A stretch of 44,591 nucleotides of DNA from Ramlibacter sp. (GCA_012729605.1 JAAYCV010000018.1:1-44591); one strand, 5' to 3'; positions 16,806 to 26,738 are shown, numbered from the stretch's first letter. The notes: generated by a model not told the origin, from the letters alone. Numbers and translations are program-made.

Positions 16806-18347
16806 TCAGTCCAGCGACTTGCGCAAATGTGCCGGCGGCAGCTTGAGCTGTTCACGGTACTTGGCCACGGTGCGGCGGGCACACTGGATGCCGCGCTCCG
16901 CCAGCAGGTCGACCAGGCGCTGGTCACTGAGCGGCTTGCGTACCTCTTCATCGGCAATCAGCTGGCCGATCAGGGCGCGCACGGCGGTGCTGCTGGTGGC
17001 CTGACCGTCATCGGTGCCGATGCCGGAACCAAAGAAATACTTGAGTTCGAAAGTGCCCCAGGGTGTCTGCATGTACTTGGCGCTGGTGGCGCGGCTGACA
17101 GTGGATTCGTGTAGCGCCAGCGCCTCGGCAATCTCGCGCAGCACCAGCGGCTCCATGGCCAGCACACCTTGCTCGAAAAAGCGTTGCTGGCGCTCCACGA
17201 TCGCCTGGCTGACGCGCAGGATGGTGTCAAAGCGCTGCTGGATGCTCTTGACCATCCAGCGCGCCTCCTGCAGCTGCTGTTGCAGTGCCTGCACCGCTTC
17301 GCCCTGGTACTGGCGCAGCACGCCCGCATACCTGTCCTGTACCTGCACGCGCGGCAGCACCGCTGGATTGAGCCGCACCAGCCAGGGAGACTGCTGGCCT
17401 GCCGGAGCGCGCAGCACCAGAACATCGGGAATCACCACTTGTTGCTCGGCAGTGGCAAAGCGGCGGCCTGGCTTGGGCTCGAGGCGGGCAATCAGCTGCA
17501 GTGCCTGGCGCAGCGCAGGCTGGCCATGGCCGGTCAGGCGTGCCAGCGTGCGCAGGTCGCGTCGCGCCAGCAGTTCCAGCGGTTGCGCGCACAGGTCCAG
17601 TGCAATCTGGCGCGTGGCGGCATCGGTCTGGCTGGCGGGTAGCGCCAGCAGCTGCAGTCGCAGGCATTCGGCCAGGTCGCGCGCGCCAACGCCAGGCGGT
17701 TCCATCGACTGCAGCAGACCCAGTGCGATGCGCAAGTGGTCGTGCAGGGTTTCCTGGTCGCTATCCAGCAGGCTGTCCGGAATCTGCTGCTGCAGCGCGA
17801 GCGCCAGCTCGTCCAGGCTGTCTTCCAGATAGCCGTCTTCATTCAAGGATTCGACCAGCGCATACAGGGCAGCGCGGTCCAGGGCATCCAGCCGCAAGGC
17901 CAGCGCCTGCTGGTGCAAGTGGGTGCTCAGCTTGTCGGGCTGCGGCTTGCCGGACCAGGGCGACTCGTCATCATCAGGCTGGTGGCTGGCCCAGCGGGTA
18001 TGGAGCTGCTCTTCGCTGGCCTGGCTGGATGCGTGGCTGTCTGCGCTATCGCGTTCGTTGGCGCCTGAAGACCAGTCGTCCCAGGCATCGCGCCCAGACC
18101 AGTCCTCGTCGCGGTCAAGGCGTTCGGCTGCGTCTTCCGCATGACTGGTGGCTGCTGCTGGCGGATCGGCTTGGTCGTCCGTACCGGTATCCTCCTCGGC
18201 CTGCTCCAGAAACGGATTCTCGGCCAGCATCTGCTCCAGCTCTTGCTGCAGCTCCTGGGTCGAAGCCTGCAGCAAGCGGATCGCGTGCTGCAGCTGTGGC
18301 GTCAGCGCCAGGTTCTGGCTGATACGGAGTTGCAGACCGGCTTTCAT
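16806..18347 (-). CDS. rpoN: RNA polymerase sigma-54 factor RpoN
   Basis: 513 residues with the sigma-54 layout. Region I at 1-50 (MKAGLQLRISQNLALTPQLQ), needed for response to AAA+ activators, is followed by an acidic low-complexity region II (about 50-140, many Asp/Ser/Ala). The core-binding domain comes next, then the C-terminal DNA-binding part with a helix-turn-helix (LHESTVSRATSAKYMQTPWG) and the RpoN box ARRTVAKYRE that reads the -24 element. It lies downstream of lptA-lptB as in many proteobacteria, 105 bp after lptB. The hpf gene often found after rpoN is missing; ssb follows convergently. Confidence 0.96.
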   Translation of the reverse strand: MKAGLQLRISQNLALTPQLQHAIRLLQASTQELQQELEQMLAENPFLEQAEEDTGTDDQADPPAAATSHAEDAAERLDRDEDWSGRDAWDDWSSGANERDSADSHASSQASEEQLHTRWASHQPDDDESPWSGKPQPDKLSTHLHQQALALRLDALDRAALYALVESLNEDGYLEDSLDELALALQQQIPDSLLDSDQETLHDHLRIALGLLQSMEPPGVGARDLAECLRLQLLALPASQTDAATRQIALDLCAQPLELLARRDLRTLARLTGHGQPALRQALQLIARLEPKPGRRFATAEQQVVIPDVLVLRAPAGQQSPWLVRLNPAVLPRVQVQDRYAGVLRQYQGEAVQALQQQLQEARWMVKSIQQRFDTILRVSQAIVERQQRFFEQGVLAMEPLVLREIAEALALHESTVSRATSAKYMQTPWGTFELKYFFGSGIGTDDGQATSSTAVRALIGQLIADEEVRKPLSDQRLVDLLAERGIQCARRTVAKYREQLKLPPAHLRKSLD

Positions 18348-18452
18348 CAGCCGGCTTCCGGGTGGCTGCCTGCGATGTCACCTGACGCGAGGCAGGTGAC
18401 GGATAACAGGACAGATAGCATGCAGATAAAGGCAGTTGTCAGCAAATGCGCA

Positions 18453-19220
18453 TCACATGCTGAAGTTCTCGCCCAGATAGACGCGGCGCACATCGGGATC
18501 GGCGACGATATCGCTGGGCGTGCCAGAGGCCAACACGCGGCCTTCGCTGATGATGTAGGCGTGGTCGCAGATACCCAGCGTTTCGCGCACGTTGTGGTCG
18601 GTGATCAGCACCCCCAGACCGCGCTGCTTGAGAAAGCGGATGATGCGCTGGATGTCGAGCACGGCAATCGGGTCGATGCCGGCAAAGGGCTCATCGAGCA
18701 GGATGAAGCGCGGCTGCGTGGCCAGGGCGCGCGCAATCTCGACGCGGCGGCGTTCGCCACCGGACAGCGCCAGTGCCGGCGACTTGCGCAGGCGCTCGAT
18801 GTTCAGGTCGGCCAGCAGTGCGTTGAGGCGCTGCTCGACCTCGTTGCGGCCCAGCGGCTTGCCGCGCTCGTCTTCCTGCAGCTGCAGCACGGCGCGGATA
18901 TTGTCCTCGACGTTGAGCTTGCGGAAGATCGAGGCTTCCTGCGGCAGGTAGCTCAGGCCCATGCGCGAGCGCTCGTGGATCGGCAGGTTCTCGACCTGCT
19001 TGTTGCCAATCGCGATGCGGCCGCCGTCGGCACGGATCAGGCCGACGATCATGTAGAAGGAGGTGGTCTTGCCGGCACCATTGGGGCCGAGCAGGCCGAC
19101 CACTTCACCGGTGCTCACGTCCAGCGAGACATCGGTCACGACCTTGCGCCTGCCATAGGTCTTCTGCAGCTGGCGTACCTGCAACTTGCTGGTATCGGCA
19201 CTTGCCGCAGCCTGGCTCAT
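18453..19220 (-). CDS. lptB: LPS export ABC transporter ATP-binding protein LptB
   Basis: A 255-residue ABC ATPase, slightly longer than E. coli LptB because of about 12 extra N-terminal residues. It has Walker A G45-P-N-G-A-G-K-T52, the LptB-typical [15 protein letters not shown] around the Q-loop, signature [15 protein letters not shown], Walker [14 protein letters not shown], and the H-loop TDHNVRETL. With LptF and LptG it powers extraction of lipopolysaccharide from the inner membrane. It overlaps the end of lptA by ATGA, so the two are coupled. LptF and LptG are not encoded here. Confidence 0.96.
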   Translation of the reverse strand: MSQAAASADTSKLQVRQLQKTYGRRKVVTDVSLDVSTGEVVGLLGPNGAGKTTSFYMIVGLIRADGGRIAIGNKQVENLPIHERSRMGLSYLPQEASIFRKLNVEDNIRAVLQLQEDERGKPLGRNEVEQRLNALLADLNIERLRKSPALALSGGERRRVEIARALATQPRFILLDEPFAGIDPIAVLDIQRIIRFLKQRGLGVLITDHNVRETLGICDHAYIISEGRVLASGTPSDIVADPDVRRVYLGENFSM

Positions 19221-19798
19221 CGACGGCTCCCGGACTGGTTCAGCGGCACGATGGTGGCACGTACGCGGCCTGCCGGAACGGCATTGGCGGCACCGGTAGC
19301 CGTGGAGGCACCGCCTGTCACGCTATAGGTCTCGTTCAGCTCGTTGTAGGTGATGCGGTGGCCAACGACCTCGTCGGCCACGGTGGAGCCGACCAGGCGG
19401 CGGATGCGGGCATTGCCGATCAGCTGCGTCTGCAGCGTGCGGTCATTGCGCACCATCTCGTTGGCCTGCGCTTCGATGTACTCGTTCAGGCCATCGCGCT
19501 TCTGGCGCAGCAGGGCCTGTTCGCCCGGACCGGCCAGCAGGGTGACGGTCTGGTTGCCCTGCGCATCCTGCTGCACGCGCACGGTACCGGCACGCAGCAC
19601 GATGGTGCCCTTGGTAGCCACCACGCGACCGGTGAAGGTGGTGGTCTTGCTGGCATCGTTGTACTGCATGGCGTCCGCTTCCACGTTCAGCGGCTTGTAG
19701 CGGTCGGCGGTTTCGGCCTGCACCAGCACGGGCGCGGCCAGCAGGCAGGCTGCAGCCAGGGAAAGAAGCCGGGAACTGGTGAGGAGTGTCATGGGCAT
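19217..19798 (-). CDS. lptA: LPS transport periplasmic protein LptA
   Basis: 193 residues. A signal peptide (residues 1-25, ending [10 protein letters not shown]) precedes an OstA/LptA domain with the typical [21 protein letters not shown] opening, [12 protein letters not shown] and the repeated short beta strands of the jellyroll that bridges the periplasm for LPS. The start at 19798 is one of two adjacent ATGs (19792 is the other); no clear ribosome-binding site separates them. It overlaps lptB. The usual upstream partners lptC, kdsC and kdsD are absent; dsbA lies upstream instead. Confidence 0.92.
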   Translation of the reverse strand: MPMTLLTSSRLLSLAAACLLAAPVLVQAETADRYKPLNVEADAMQYNDASKTTTFTGRVVATKGTIVLRAGTVRVQQDAQGNQTVTLLAGPGEQALLRQKRDGLNEYIEAQANEMVRNDRTLQTQLIGNARIRRLVGSTVADEVVGHRITYNELNETYSVTGGASTATGAANAVPAGRVRATIVPLNQSGSRR

Positions 19799-19868
19799 CG
19801 GGCAGAAAGTCTGCACCGATTGTAATCTGGTGCGGACCGGGCCGGGCAAGCCGGGGTGTGGAAGGCAA

Positions 19869-20531
19869 TCAGCGGCGTTCCTGCGTCGCCAGGGCGGTGG
19901 CGATCTGGATGCCGCGCGTCAGGCCCTTGGCGGTCTGGCCGTCCAGGTAGTACTTGCCGGCCACGCCCAGCGAAGGCACGCCGTCGATGGCATAGGCCTC
20001 GACCAGCTGGTTGGCCTGGTTCAGCTTGGCCGACATGCCGAAGGACTGGTAGGCCTGGGCAAAGCGGCCGTCCTTCAGTTCGGGCTGCTGCGCGGCCCAT
20101 TGCAGGATGGCGGCATCGGTAGTCAGGTTGATGCGCTGCTTGTGATAGGCCTCAAACACCTTGCCGTGCATGCGGCCGACCATGCCGACGGCTTCCAGCG
20201 CATAGAACAGGCGCTGCATCGGTGCCATTTCCGGGCGGAAGGCGACCGGTACGCGGCGGAAGTGGATGAAGGAGGGGGCCGACTTCATCCAGGCGTTGAA
20301 TTCGGGATCAAAGCTGTTGCAGTGCGGGCACCAGTAGCCGAAGAACTCGATCACCTCGACCTTGCCGGCCGGGGCACTGGTGGCTGCCGGTTTGCGCAGC
20401 ACCATGTAGTCCTTGCCAGCGGTGTAATCGCTGGCCGATTGGGCTTGCGCCGGCAGCGACAGGGTGGCCAGGCCGGTAGCGGCGGCAGTGGCACCGGCGA
20501 TGCCGGCAAGCGTGAATTCGCGACGTTGCAT
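19869..20531 (-). CDS. dsbA: Thiol:disulfide interchange protein DsbA
   Basis: A 220-residue periplasmic oxidase. A signal peptide spans residues 1-30 (Q-R-R-E-F-T then a hydrophobic stretch ending LPAQA); the R-R-E-F could allow Tat export, but a full twin-arginine consensus is not clear. The thioredoxin fold has the catalytic C68-P-H-C71 in EFFGYWCPHC and the cis-proline loop in IDGVPSLGV, with the helical insertion between them. It forms disulfides in exported proteins and is reoxidised by DsbB (not present here). It lies downstream of the SPOR gene and upstream of lptA, same strand; the argS-SPOR-dsbA order is common in Burkholderiales. Confidence 0.93.
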   Translation of the reverse strand: MQRREFTLAGIAGATAAATGLATLSLPAQAQSASDYTAGKDYMVLRKPAATSAPAGKVEVIEFFGYWCPHCNSFDPEFNAWMKSAPSFIHFRRVPVAFRPEMAPMQRLFYALEAVGMVGRMHGKVFEAYHKQRINLTTDAAILQWAAQQPELKDGRFAQAYQSFGMSAKLNQANQLVEAYAIDGVPSLGVAGKYYLDGQTAKGLTRGIQIATALATQERR

Positions 20532-20570
20532 GAGGTGGTCTCCAGTGGGTCTTGCCCGGAAGCGGTCGGG

Positions 20571-20598
20571 CGGGAACCTGGATTCAGATCGGTTCCCG
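20571..20598. repeat. Hairpin between the SPOR gene and dsbA
   Basis: CGGGAACC (20571-20578) pairs with GGTTCCCG (20591-20598) around a 12-nt loop, 40 bp before dsbA. There is no T-tract, so it is more likely an mRNA stability or leader structure than a terminator. Confidence 0.4.
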
Positions 20599-20647
20599 TC
20601 CGGAAAGTGCCGCTGCCGGTGTATGGGGGTGTAACAGCCTGGGCGGA

Positions 20648-21637
20648 TCAGCGTTGCACGCGCACCAGGGCGGCGGTCACGCCGGCGTTCTCCAGGCGGT
20701 TGCGCGCGCTGTCGGCATCGGCCTTGCTGTTGTAGGGGCCAAGGCGGACGCGGTAGATCGGACGGCCAGCCTGATCACGCTCGGTGACGCGCGGGTTCAT
20801 GCCCAGCAGCGACAGGCGTGCCTTCTGGGCATCGGCTTCGGAGGCATTGCGGAAGGCGCCGGCCTGCACGAAATAGACGAAAGGCTCGTTGCTGGCGGTC
20901 GGAGCCGGGGCCGGCTTGGGGGCCGGAGCCGGAGCCGGAGTGGCTGCCGGCTTGGTGCGGGATTCCACCAGGGCACCGATCGGATCGTTGGACTGGTTGG
21001 CCTTGGCCGCAGCATCGGCCTTGGCTTTGGCGGCTGCGTCAGCCTTGGCCTTGACAGCGGCGTCTGCTTTTGCCTTGGCATCGGTCTTGGCCTTGGCTTC
21101 CGCGTCAGCCTTGGCTTTCGCCTCTGCTTCGGCACGCGCCTTGGCGCGGGCCTGCTCGCGTGCCTTGTCGGCGGCCAGCTTGGCTTCGGCTTCCTTGCGT
21201 GCCTGCTCCAGTTCCTGGTCGCGATCACCCAGCACGGCCGGCGGGGTGCTGCTGTCGGGCTTCAGCTCGCTACGCGGCTCGGGTTCGGCTGCCGGCGGTT
21301 CGTCGGGGGTGGCGGGCTCATCCTGCGGCGCTGCCGTGTCAGGTTCTTCCTGCGTGGTGGCAGGCTCTTCAGCCGGTGCCGGCTTGGTCTTGCCCGGCTG
21401 CAGGCCGGCGTTCGGGTCCCACTTTTTCAGCGCCTCTTCTTCGGCGGCCTGTTGTTCAGTGGTGCGCACCGAGCTCTTGTCGCTGAAGGGCGAGGGCACC
21501 TTGGTGACATAGACGGCGACACCCAGGGCGACGGCCAGGCCGACCACCAGGCCGACGATAAAGCCGACCAGGCCGATGCCACGCTGGGCGCGGCGCAGGG
21601 GGCGGGAGGGGATGCGGTGTTGTACTGCCTTGGTCAT
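20648..21637 (-). CDS. SPOR domain protein, FtsN-like, with TolA-like Ala/Lys helix
   Basis: 329 residues. A basic cytoplasmic start (HRIPSRPLRRAQRG) is followed by one transmembrane helix (about 20-45), then a Pro/Glu-rich stretch (70-135), then roughly 75 residues of near-perfect A-K-A-[KD] repeats reminiscent of TolA domain II, a Pro/Ala linker and the C-terminal SPOR domain (FVYFVQAGAFRNASEADAQ ... RVRLGPYNSKADA). SPOR domains bind denuded septal peptidoglycan, so a role in cell division is likely. At DNA level the repeat region (about 20990-21190) is a string of GCCTTGGC-like units prone to slippage. It lies 10 bp after argS on the same strand. Confidence 0.88.
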   Translation of the reverse strand: MTKAVQHRIPSRPLRRAQRGIGLVGFIVGLVVGLAVALGVAVYVTKVPSPFSDKSSVRTTEQQAAEEEALKKWDPNAGLQPGKTKPAPAEEPATTQEEPDTAAPQDEPATPDEPPAAEPEPRSELKPDSSTPPAVLGDRDQELEQARKEAEAKLAADKAREQARAKARAEAEAKAKADAEAKAKTDAKAKADAAVKAKADAAAKAKADAAAKANQSNDPIGALVESRTKPAATPAPAPAPKPAPAPTASNEPFVYFVQAGAFRNASEADAQKARLSLLGMNPRVTERDQAGRPIYRVRLGPYNSKADADSARNRLENAGVTAALVRVQR

Positions 21638-21647
21638 GCGTTGGGGC

Positions 21648-23345
21648 TCACATTTTTTCAGGGGCGCTCACGCCCAGCATTGCCAGTCCGTTGGCCAGCA
21701 CCTGACGCGTGGCGGCAACCAGCGCAAGTCGCGCCGTGCGGGTGGCTTCGTCATCTACCAGGATGCGTTCGGCATCATAGTAGCTATGGTAGCTGGAGGC
21801 CAGTTCGCGCAGGTAGAAAGTCACGTCATGCGGGGCAAAATCGGTCGCGGCCGCACGCAGCATGTCGGGATACTGGGACAGCTTGACCAGCAGCGCCTGT
21901 GCCGCCGGTGTATCCAGCGCGGCCAGGTTGGCCTGGGCCAGCGTGGCGACATCGCCGCCCCATTGCGCCAGCACCGAGCTGATGCGGGCGTGTGCGTATT
22001 GCACGTAGTAGACCGGGTTTTCGTTGTTCTTGCTCAGCGCCAGGTCAATGTCGAAGGTGTACTCGGTATCCGGCTTGCGCGACAGCAGGAAGAAGCGCAC
22101 GGCATCGGCACTGGTCCATTCGATCAGGTCGCGCAGCGTGACATAGCTGCCGGCGCGCTTGCTGATCTTGACCTCTTCGCCGCCACGCACCACGCGCACC
22201 ATGGTGTGCAGCACGTAATCGGGGAAGCCCTGGGGAATGCCGACGTTGGCGGCCTGCAGGCCGGCGCGCACGCGCGCGATGGTGCCGTGGTGGTCGGTGC
22301 CCTGGATGTTGATCGCCTGGTGGAAGCCACGCTGGTACTTGGCGATGTGGTAGGCGACGTCCGGCACGAAATAGGTGTAGCCGCCATCACTCTTGCGCAT
22401 GACGCGGTCCTTGTCGTCGCCAAAGTCGGTGCTGCGCAGCCACAGTGCGCCATCCTGCTCGTAGGTATGGCCGTTGTCGATCAGTTTCTGCACCGCATCG
22501 GCCACGCGGCCGCTGCTGTACAGGCTGCTTTCCAGGTAGTAGTTGTCAAAGCGCAGGCGGAAGGCCTGCAGGTCCTTGTCCTGCTCGTTGCGCAGGTAGG
22601 CAACGGCAAACTGGCGGATGTTGTCGTAGTCCTCGACATCGCCGTTGGCGGTGAACTCGCGGTCATCGGCCTTGACCGTCTCGCGGTTCAGGAAGGCCTG
22701 GGCGATATCGTGGATGTAGTCGCCGTTGTAGAAGTTTTTCGCCAGAGGGTTGTCGGCATCGGTCGGCCAGCAGTCGTCGCCTGGCTTGAAGCCCTTGGCG
22801 CGCAGCTGCGTGCTCTTGGTCAGGGTGTCGATCTGCACGCCGGCATCGTTGTAGTAGAACTCGCGCGTGACCTGCAGGCCCTGGCTGGCGAGCAGGTTGC
22901 AGATGGCATCGCCGAGTGCGGCCTGGCGGCCGTGGCCGACGTGCAGCGGGCCGGTCGGGTTGGCGCTGACGAATTCGACCAGCACCTGGTCGGCGCGGGC
23001 CGGCTGGCTGCCGAAGGCGCTGCCAGCGGCCAGCACTTCGCGCACCACCTGCTGCTTGGCTTCGGGCTTGAGGCGGATGTTGAGGAAGCCGGGGCCGGCA
23101 ATCTCGATCGCGGCGACCCACTGCTGGTAGGCCGGTTGAGCCTCGAGCGCGGCCTTGAGCTGTTCGCCCAGCGCACGCGGGTTCTGCTTGAGCGGCTTGG
23201 CCAGTTGCATGGCGGCGTTGGTCGCCCAGTCGCCATGGGCAGTCTGCTTGGGCAGTTCGAAGGCGGCGCGCGCACCGGCGCCGGGGCTGAGTTTTTCCAG
23301 CTCGGCCGCGAGTGCGGCGAGCAGATCGTGTTTGACTTGGAGCAT
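21648..23345 (-). CDS. argS: Arginine--tRNA ligase
   Basis: A 565-residue class I aminoacyl-tRNA synthetase. The N-terminal Add-1 domain (1-110) recognises the tRNA D-loop. [14 protein letters not shown] carries the HIGH motif (H-V-G-H), and [12 protein letters not shown] replaces the usual KMSKS, as is normal for ArgRS. The C-terminal helical domain ends [17 protein letters not shown]. The start at 23345 matches the family beginning ([17 protein letters not shown]); the open frame continues upstream but without similarity. It is the first gene of the argS-SPOR-dsbA run and is divergent from DUF3422, with 112 bp between them. Confidence 0.96.
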   Translation of the reverse strand: MLQVKHDLLAALAAELEKLSPGAGARAAFELPKQTAHGDWATNAAMQLAKPLKQNPRALGEQLKAALEAQPAYQQWVAAIEIAGPGFLNIRLKPEAKQQVVREVLAAGSAFGSQPARADQVLVEFVSANPTGPLHVGHGRQAALGDAICNLLASQGLQVTREFYYNDAGVQIDTLTKSTQLRAKGFKPGDDCWPTDADNPLAKNFYNGDYIHDIAQAFLNRETVKADDREFTANGDVEDYDNIRQFAVAYLRNEQDKDLQAFRLRFDNYYLESSLYSSGRVADAVQKLIDNGHTYEQDGALWLRSTDFGDDKDRVMRKSDGGYTYFVPDVAYHIAKYQRGFHQAINIQGTDHHGTIARVRAGLQAANVGIPQGFPDYVLHTMVRVVRGGEEVKISKRAGSYVTLRDLIEWTSADAVRFFLLSRKPDTEYTFDIDLALSKNNENPVYYVQYAHARISSVLAQWGGDVATLAQANLAALDTPAAQALLVKLSQYPDMLRAAATDFAPHDVTFYLRELASSYHSYYDAERILVDDEATRTARLALVAATRQVLANGLAMLGVSAPEKM

Positions 23346-23457
23346 GGCGGCTATTGTAAAGGGGTGCTTGCGACGGTGCTGGCCAATTCCGTGCGTGGCC
23401 GGCGGGTCTTGCGGACAGGCCCGGTGCGGATGATGCCTCGGGACAACAGGCGCTAGA

Positions 23458-24867
23458 ATGGATTTTCCCCTCGCCACCATCCTGATCCCTGCCATGGACA
23501 TGCTGCGCCCGCCCCCCGATGATGCCTTGCGCCGTGTCGTGCACGACGAGGTGCATGCGCGCCCGATGCCGCTGATCACGCTGCCAGCCCGTGTGCTGTA
23601 TGTGGCGGTGCGGCATGCGGCCGACAACAGCCGCGAACAGGAGCTGGCGCACTTGCAGACCCTGCCGGGCCAGTCAGGCCTGACGCAGGCCGACCTGGCC
23701 AGCAGCTTTGCGCGCATGCGCCTGTCGGCGGCCAGCAGCGGCCAGGCCAGCCAGGTGCTGCAGTGGGAGCGCCATACCGAATTTACGCGCTATGTGCTGT
23801 TGTTGCCGCTGCCGGCCGGTTGCTGTGCCGGACTGGATCCGCAGCCGCCAGGTATCGATCCGGAAATCCGGCGCTGGCTGGCCGGTATTCCGGGCCAGAC
23901 GATTGCCGCCATCGACCTCTGGATGCTGCACGACGAGCTGGATCCGGCGCAGACGGAGGATCGCATGGAGCGCGCACGCCGCTGGTTTGCCGCCATGCAT
24001 GGCGACCCGCAGCAGCCAGTGCGCCTGTTTGGCGCGCAGCTGGGGCAGGGCCATTCCTGGGGCCTGAGTGACTTCCAGATTGGGCCGGATGGGTTCGAGC
24101 GCATGCTGGTACTGGCGCCACAGGCCACCAGTGACGAGCGTGCCGGCCGTATCGCGCTGCGCCTGCTGGAGCTCGAAACCTACCGCCTGATGGCCTTGCG
24201 CGGCCTGCCCACGGCCAAGCAGCTCGGTCCGTTTCTGCACCAGGCCGAGCAGGAGCTGGTCACCATCACCGGCCAGATGAAGCAGGACGAGGCGATCGAG
24301 GAGGAACTGCTGGATCGGCTGATTGCGCTGGCCGCCAGCGTCGAGCGTGCCACCGCCGAGCACGCCTGGCGCTATTCGGCCAGCCGCGCCTACTTTGCAC
24401 TGGTGCGTGCGCGCATGGACGAGTTGCGCGAAAAGCCGATCCGCGGCACGCAAAGCATGCGCGATTTCATCCAGCGCCGTACCTCGCCGGCCATGGCGAC
24501 GGTAGCCGCCTCCGAGGAGCGCCTGAGCGCGCTGTCCGAGCGCATCAGCCGCAGCAGCGGCCTGCTGCGCACGCGCATCGATATCTCGGCCGAGCAGCAG
24601 AGCCAGCAGCTGCTGCACAAGCTGACGCGTGGCCAGGAACTGCAGACGCGCTTGCAGACCACGGTGGAAGGCCTGTCGATCGCGGCGATCTCGTATTACA
24701 TGGTGAGCCTGGTGCTGTATGCCGCCAAGGCGGCCAAGGGAGCCGGACTGCTGCCCTGGCAACCGGAAACCGTGGCTGGCGTGTCGATTCCCTTCGTGCT
24801 GCTGCTGGTCTGGTGGCTGACGCGGCGCATCCACCACAAGCTCTCGCACGATATCGGCGGCCACTGA
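23458..24867 (+). CDS. DUF3422 family membrane-anchored protein
   Basis: 469 residues from 23458. The conserved part begins [15 protein letters not shown], so the ATG at 23494 is an alternative; a TAGAAT box overlaps the first ATG and may be the promoter -10 element, which would favour 23494. The body is soluble and alpha-helical with coiled-coil potential (about 235-410). Two hydrophobic segments near the C-terminus (about 415-435 and 445-462) end in a basic tail, suggesting an inner-membrane anchor with the bulk in the cytoplasm. The function is unknown; the C-terminal layout resembles CorA-like hairpins only loosely. It is convergent with dnaA, 24 bp apart. Confidence 0.82.
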   Translation: MDFPLATILIPAMDMLRPPPDDALRRVVHDEVHARPMPLITLPARVLYVAVRHAADNSREQELAHLQTLPGQSGLTQADLASSFARMRLSAASSGQASQVLQWERHTEFTRYVLLLPLPAGCCAGLDPQPPGIDPEIRRWLAGIPGQTIAAIDLWMLHDELDPAQTEDRMERARRWFAAMHGDPQQPVRLFGAQLGQGHSWGLSDFQIGPDGFERMLVLAPQATSDERAGRIALRLLELETYRLMALRGLPTAKQLGPFLHQAEQELVTITGQMKQDEAIEEELLDRLIALAASVERATAEHAWRYSASRAYFALVRARMDELREKPIRGTQSMRDFIQRRTSPAMATVAASEERLSALSERISRSSGLLRTRIDISAEQQSQQLLHKLTRGQELQTRLQTTVEGLSIAAISYYMVSLVLYAAKAAKGAGLLPWQPETVAGVSIPFVLLLVWWLTRRIHHKLSHDIGGH

Positions 24868-24891
24868 GGGCGGCTGCGGCAGGGCCGGGAA

Positions 24892-26355
24892 TCAGCCCTT
24901 GATGGTCTGCTCCAGCACGTGCAGCTGCTGGTTCAGGTCCTGGTCGTTGCTGCGTTCCTTGGCGATCTTGCGCACCGCGTGCAGCACGGTGGTGTGGTCG
25001 CGCCCGCCAAACATGTCGCCAATCTCGGGCAGACTCTTCTGCGTCAACTCCTTGGCCAGGTACATGGCGATCTGGCGCGGACGCGCGATATGCGCCGGCC
25101 GCTTCTTGCTGTGCATGTCGGCGATCTTGATCTTGTAGAAGTCGGCCACCGTCTTCTGGATGTTCTCGACGCTGATCTGGCGGTTCTTGATCGACAGCAG
25201 GTCGCGCAGCGCTTCGCGCACCAGCTGGATGTCGATGGCGCGGCCGCTGAAACGCGAGTAGGCGAGGATGTTCTGCAGCGCGCCTTCGAGTTCGCGCACG
25301 TTGGCGCGCACGTTCTTGGCGACGAAGAAGGCGACGTCCTCGGACAGCTCCTGGCCCTCGGCCTGCGCCTTGTTCATCAGGATGGCGACGCGCATTTCCA
25401 GGCCCGGCGGCTCCATCGCCACGCTCAGGCCGGAATCGAAACGCGACACCAGGCGCTGCGTGATGTTGGCCAGGCCCTTGGGATAGGTGTCGCTGGTCAT
25501 CACGATGTGGCTCTTTTTGGACAGCAGCGCCTCGAAGGCGTTGAAGAATTCTTCCTGCGTCTTTTCCTTGCCGGCGAAGAACTGCACGTCGTCGATCAGC
25601 AGCAGGTCGAGCGAGTGGTAGCGCGACTTGAACTCGTCGAAGGAGTTGCGGCGCGAGGCGGCGACCACGTCGTTCACGAACTGTTCGGCGTGGATGTAGA
25701 GCACGCGTGCCTGTGGATCCTGTTGCAGCAGCTGGTTGCCTACTGCCTGCAGCAGGTGCGTCTTGCCCAGGCCGACGCCGCCATAGATGAACAGCGGGTT
25801 GTACTTGATGCCGGGCTGGCTCGCCACGTGCAGCGCGGCGGTGCGCGCCATGCGGTTGGCGCTGCCTTCGACCAGGTTGTCGAAAGTGCGGTCACGATCC
25901 AGGCGGGAGTCGTATTGCGGGGCAAGGCTGACCGGTAGCTGGTCGGCTGCCAGTACCGGAATCGATACGGCCAGGTCCGGCACCGGTGCCGGGGCGGCAT
26001 GGCCCGCGGCTCCCTGCTGCTGTTGGCGTGCGGCCTGGATCACGGCGGCGCGTGCCACCGCCGGGCGCGGGGCGCGGGCGGCAATCGTCAGCTCGATCGG
26101 CACCGGGCGGTCGGCCAGCTGTTCCAGCACCACTTCCATGCGCTGCAGGAACTGGCTGCGGATCCAGTCCAGCTTGAAGCGGTTGGCGACCTCGATCACC
26201 AGCCCGTTGCCGTTGGCGTCAGGGCGCGCCAGCAGCGGCTTGAGCCAGGTGTTGAACTGTTGCGGCGGCACTTCCTGGGCCAGCACGTCCATGCAGGCGT
26301 GCCACAGGGCAGCGTCAGTGGATTCTCCGGCGGAGGGAAGGGCTTCTGCAGACAT
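24892..26355 (-). CDS. dnaA: Chromosomal replication initiator protein DnaA
   Basis: 487 residues from the ATG at 26355 (a TTG at 26376 could add seven). Domain I (1-90; [20 protein letters not shown]) is for DnaB/DiaA contacts, followed by a variable Ala/Gln linker (95-145). The AAA+ domain III has Walker A G-G-V-G-L-G-K-T (192-199) and Walker B LLLIDDVQ. The C-terminal domain IV has the DnaA-box reader [15 protein letters not shown]. It opens the replication origin. Unusually, dnaN does not follow; the next gene is convergent DUF3422. No DnaA boxes were seen in the upstream intergenic region. Confidence 0.96.
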   Translation of the reverse strand: MSAEALPSAGESTDAALWHACMDVLAQEVPPQQFNTWLKPLLARPDANGNGLVIEVANRFKLDWIRSQFLQRMEVVLEQLADRPVPIELTIAARAPRPAVARAAVIQAARQQQQGAAGHAAPAPVPDLAVSIPVLAADQLPVSLAPQYDSRLDRDRTFDNLVEGSANRMARTAALHVASQPGIKYNPLFIYGGVGLGKTHLLQAVGNQLLQQDPQARVLYIHAEQFVNDVVAASRRNSFDEFKSRYHSLDLLLIDDVQFFAGKEKTQEEFFNAFEALLSKKSHIVMTSDTYPKGLANITQRLVSRFDSGLSVAMEPPGLEMRVAILMNKAQAEGQELSEDVAFFVAKNVRANVRELEGALQNILAYSRFSGRAIDIQLVREALRDLLSIKNRQISVENIQKTVADFYKIKIADMHSKKRPAHIARPRQIAMYLAKELTQKSLPEIGDMFGGRDHTTVLHAVRKIAKERSNDQDLNQQLHVLEQTIKG

Positions 26356-26738
26356 GTCGGAATGGCAAATGAGCAAATCTTGTTGTGGGAATCATGCCTG
26401 GATACGGCAGGGCGCGGGAGCGAGCCTGCCGTCGGGCCATTGTGTCTGGCCTGACAGCGCACAGGGGGCAGGGCGGAGCCTGATCTGTGCCGCGGAAGCA
26501 GCATTTTAGGCCGGGGCAGGCAATCCGGGGTGGTTTTTTCGCCCCGGTGCACCGCCATACCGGGATAAGTGATTGATCAGATGCGGATTTTTTGTGATAA
26601 TCACAGGCTTTCCCGAAATTTTACGGGAGAACAGAGGCTGGGCAGTTGCCATTGTGGCGGTTGCAGGCCGGGTCCTGGTGCTCCGGGGCGCGTGTCGTCT
26701 GGCCTTGCTAATAACTACATGACCTGAGGATTTTCCCC
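26356..26738. other. dnaA-rpmH intergenic region (383 bp), no recognisable DnaA boxes
   Basis: This divergent region often carries oriC in related bacteria. By eye on both strands I find no TTATNCACA box; the nearest are TTATCCCGG and TGTGATAAT, which do not match well. It contains a hairpin CCGGGG/CCCCGG (26525-26530 with 26542-26547), an adjoining palindrome CGGTGCACCG (26545-26554), a T-tract (26533-26539), the palindrome TGTGATAATCACA (26593-26605) and the rpmH promoter. ATTTTA (26503-26508) could be a -10 box for dnaA on the minus strand, with no good -35 partner. Confidence 0.6.
26573..26601 (+). promoter_or_regulatory. rpmH promoter with extended -10
   Basis: TTGATC (26573-26578), a 17-bp spacer and GATAAT (26596-26601) preceded by TGT, an extended -10. 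The -10 lies inside the palindrome TGTGATAATCACA, so a protein bound there could block transcription. The leader to rpmH is about 130 nt. Confidence 0.65.

Noticed and set aside
20990-21190. CRISPR-like tandem repeats
   Set aside because: The units are in frame, have no unique spacers and encode the Ala/Lys helix of the SPOR protein.
26593-26605. DnaA box in TGTGATAATCACA
   Set aside because: Compared with TGTGNATAA the sequence is one base short in the middle and does not align as a 9-mer, so it is reported only as a palindrome.
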